DNA of 6,465 nucleotides, from the NCBI GenBank assembly GCA_016280525.1, contig JAEEGW010000331.1, forward strand, positions 1 to 6,465. The letters are read 5' to 3'. Source of the stretch: Clostridiales bacterium (GTDB lineage Bacteria > Bacillota > Clostridia > Oscillospirales > CAG-272). The notes under the pieces are model-generated. The model was not told the origin of the DNA, did no database searches, and saw only the letters and a program-made list of their open reading frames with translations. Both the position numbers and the translations under genes were made by a program. Shown piece after piece: positions 4,790-6,465 of this stretch. Each line of letters opens with the position of its first letter. Positions within the stretch are counted from its first letter, which is position 1.

Positions 4790-6465
4790 ATGAAAAAAAT
4801 TACAGCGTTTATCCTCGCCTCGCTCTTCGTTTTATGCGCGGTTTGCTCCTGCGCGGAAGGTGATCCCGCAGCGACGACCGGTACGGAGCCTGCCACGAAC
4901 GAAGTGACGACGGAAGAGGTGACAGAAAAAGAATACGTTTATCCGTCAGACGACGATAATTTTGCCGGCACTCCCGCTTATACCGTTGACGGAGATAAGA
5001 TTATAGTTGACGGAGTATCATACCCGAACAACAGAAATATGACAAACGGCGTAACGTACGCGGTGGACGATCTCGGCCGCGAGGTCAGGCTTACGGGCGA
5101 CGCTTACAATACGGAAAAGCACGTCGGCATATTCTATTTTCTGTGGATGGGCGAGCACGGAGACCACGGCGCGCTCGATATGACTAAAATAATGGCCGAA
5201 GGCGGAAACGACGCGAAGAAGTCCTCTTATAAAGGCTGGGGACCCGTCGGCGCCATGCACTTCTGGGGCGAGCCTTTGTACGGATATTATTACTCGTCCG
5301 ACAAATGGGTCATAAGAAAGCACATGGAGGAGCTGACGCTCGCGCAGGTGGATTTCCTCTACTTTGACGTGACAAACGCCGTGCCGTATCTTTCAAACGC
5401 GGCAAACGTCATGAGTGTCATACAGAAAATGTATGACGAAGGCTTTAATCCGCCTAAGGTGGTTTTCTATACGCACACCGCAAGCGCCGCGACTGTCCGC
5501 GACATTTATAACGCCATATACAGAAAGAATACCTGCCCCGACTCGTGGTTCTATCTCGACGGCAAACCGCTCATAATAGCGTACGAGAACGAATGCAAAA
5601 CGCTTTCAGAATCCGTTTACGAATTCTTTTCGTACAGAGAGGCTCAGTGGCCTAACGAAACGCAGAAGAAAAACGGCTGGCCGTGGATGGATTTCACAAG
5701 ACCGCAGAGAGTTTTCAAAAACAAGAACGGTGAAAAAGAAGCCATGAACGTATCCGTGGCGCAGCACAGCGGAACGATATGCTTCTCGGATTCCGCGTTC
5801 TACGGAGACAGAACGAACCGCGGCAGAAGCTTCCACAACAAGAAGAACGACGATTCGGAAGGCGCCGTGCTTTACGGCTACAACTTCCAGGAGCAGTGGG
5901 ACAGAGCAATAAAAGCCGACGTTCCGTACGTACTCGTAACGGGCTGGAACGAATGGGTCGCGCAGAGGCAGGATCCCAACCAGCTCGGACGTCCCGGACA
6001 GGTCGTGTTCGTTGATACGGCTTCAATGGAATTCTCCCGCGATATAGAACCGATGAGAGACGGATATTTCGACAACTATTATATGCAGCTGATCGACAAT
6101 ATCAGAAGATACAAAGGCGTTGCTCCCACGCTCGTTCAGGATACAAGAAAAGTGATAGACCTTGACGGTTCGTTTGATCAGTGGGACGACATTTTAGTAA
6201 CTTATTCCGACCCGACCGGTGACTGCGAAAAACGCCGCGGCCGCTGCTTCGGCAACGTGAAGGTAGAAGACGAATCCGGCAACAACGATTTAAGATATGC
6301 AAAAGTAACGCACGATACGAAATACCTGTATTTCTACATAGACGTTCCCGAAACGTACGGCGACGGTGAAGAGAATTACATCACCGCTCATACGCCCGAC
6401 ACGTCGTGGATGCAGATATTCATAAACACGGATATGAACGCTGAAACGGGCTTCTACGGTTTTGA
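4790..6465 (+). CDS. Secreted lipoprotein with GH99/GH71-like domain and CBM9-like domain, 3' end cut
   Basis: This is probably a surface-anchored glycan-acting protein; the substrate is unknown. The 558 visible residues continue past the right edge. A lipoprotein signal (1-20: KK, hydrophobic core, VCS) precedes the likely lipidated Cys21, and a Thr/Glu-rich linker follows (24-48). Residues from about 110 to 440 resemble the TIM-barrel GH99/GH71-like group: VGIFYFLW (112-119), VDFLYFDVTN (187-196), GRSFHN (345-350) and VTGWNEW (383-389). From about 455 a CBM9-like or DOMON-like module begins, with DLDGSFDQW (457-465), YLYFYIDV (513-519 region) and MQIFINTDMNAETGF (541-555). In GH99 enzymes the NEW motif continues to a second Glu (NEWHE); here that position is Ala391, so the mechanism may differ or activity may be lost. 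GGAAGG (4777-4782), seven bases before the ATG, supports this start over in-frame ATGs at 4763 and 4775. I see no convincing promoter of its own; read-through from the ATPase gene is possible. Confidence 0.8.
   Translation, partial: MKKITAFILASLFVLCAVCSCAEGDPAATTGTEPATNEVTTEEVTEKEYVYPSDDDNFAGTPAYTVDGDKIIVDGVSYPNNRNMTNGVTYAVDDLGREVRLTGDAYNTEKHVGIFYFLWMGEHGDHGALDMTKIMAEGGNDAKKSSYKGWGPVGAMHFWGEPLYGYYYSSDKWVIRKHMEELTLAQVDFLYFDVTNAVPYLSNAANVMSVIQKMYDEGFNPPKVVFYTHTASAATVRDIYNAIYRKNTCPDSWFYLDGKPLIIAYENECKTLSESVYEFFSYREAQWPNETQKKNGWPWMDFTRPQRVFKNKNGEKEAMNVSVAQHSGTICFSDSAFYGDRTNRGRSFHNKKNDDSEGAVLYGYNFQEQWDRAIKADVPYVLVTGWNEWVAQRQDPNQLGRPGQVVFVDTASMEFSRDIEPMRDGYFDNYYMQLIDNIRRYKGVAPTLVQDTRKVIDLDGSFDQWDDILVTYSDPTGDCEKRRGRCFGNVKVEDESGNNDLRYAKVTHDTKYLYFYIDVPETYGDGEENYITAHTPDTSWMQIFINTDMNAETGFYGF

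Noticed and set aside
5018..6302. Minus-strand and alternative plus-strand open frames across the lipoprotein gene
   Set aside because: The plus-strand frame from 4790 stays open for 558 codons with a signal peptide and domain motifs, so the others are shadows.

Overview
This 6.5 kb window looks like chromosomal DNA from an endospore-forming Firmicute of the class Clostridia. The evidence is a spoVAC gene, which is spore-specific, together with Gram-positive style Shine-Dalgarno sequences, near-consensus sigma-A promoters, a clostridial-type orphan sugar-ABC ATPase and a lipoprotein with a standard lipobox. Codon use mixes AGA and ATA with many GC-ending codons, which would suit a mid-GC gut-type clostridium; that placement is inference.

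Layout: (1) positions 1-390, minus strand, hold the 5' part of spoVAC, cut by the left edge. (2) A compact divergent control region (391-477) carries a candidate sigma-G promoter for spoVAC and a strong sigma-A promoter for the next gene. (3) rsuA, a 16S rRNA pseudouridine synthase, ends in a clear intrinsic terminator, and a perfect-consensus promoter follows almost at once. (4) tex, an S1-domain nucleic-acid-binding transcription factor. (5) A 166-bp intergenic region with three adjacent or overlapping inverted repeats and an extended -10 promoter. (6) A UgpC/MsmX-type ATPase of carbohydrate ABC importers, with no permease or binding protein beside it. (7) A strong hairpin with almost no U-tract. 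(8) A large secreted lipoprotein, cut by the right edge, with a GH99/GH71-like glycoside-hydrolase domain followed by a CBM9-like domain.

The genes are mostly independent units: sporulation (calcium-dipicolinate uptake into the forespore), ribosome maturation, transcription or nucleic-acid housekeeping, and carbohydrate use. The only plausible functional pair is the last two. A surface-anchored glycan-acting lipoprotein could release or bind sugars, and a shared ATPase could energise their import, but the importer's other subunits are not in the window.

I see no CRISPR array, phage, transposon, tRNA or rRNA. No gene-free stretch exceeds 300 bases. The least ordinary signals are the predicted leaderless start of rsuA, the inverted-repeat cluster before the ATPase gene, and the divergent catalytic motif of the lipoprotein. 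I found no evidence for a wholly new multi-gene system.
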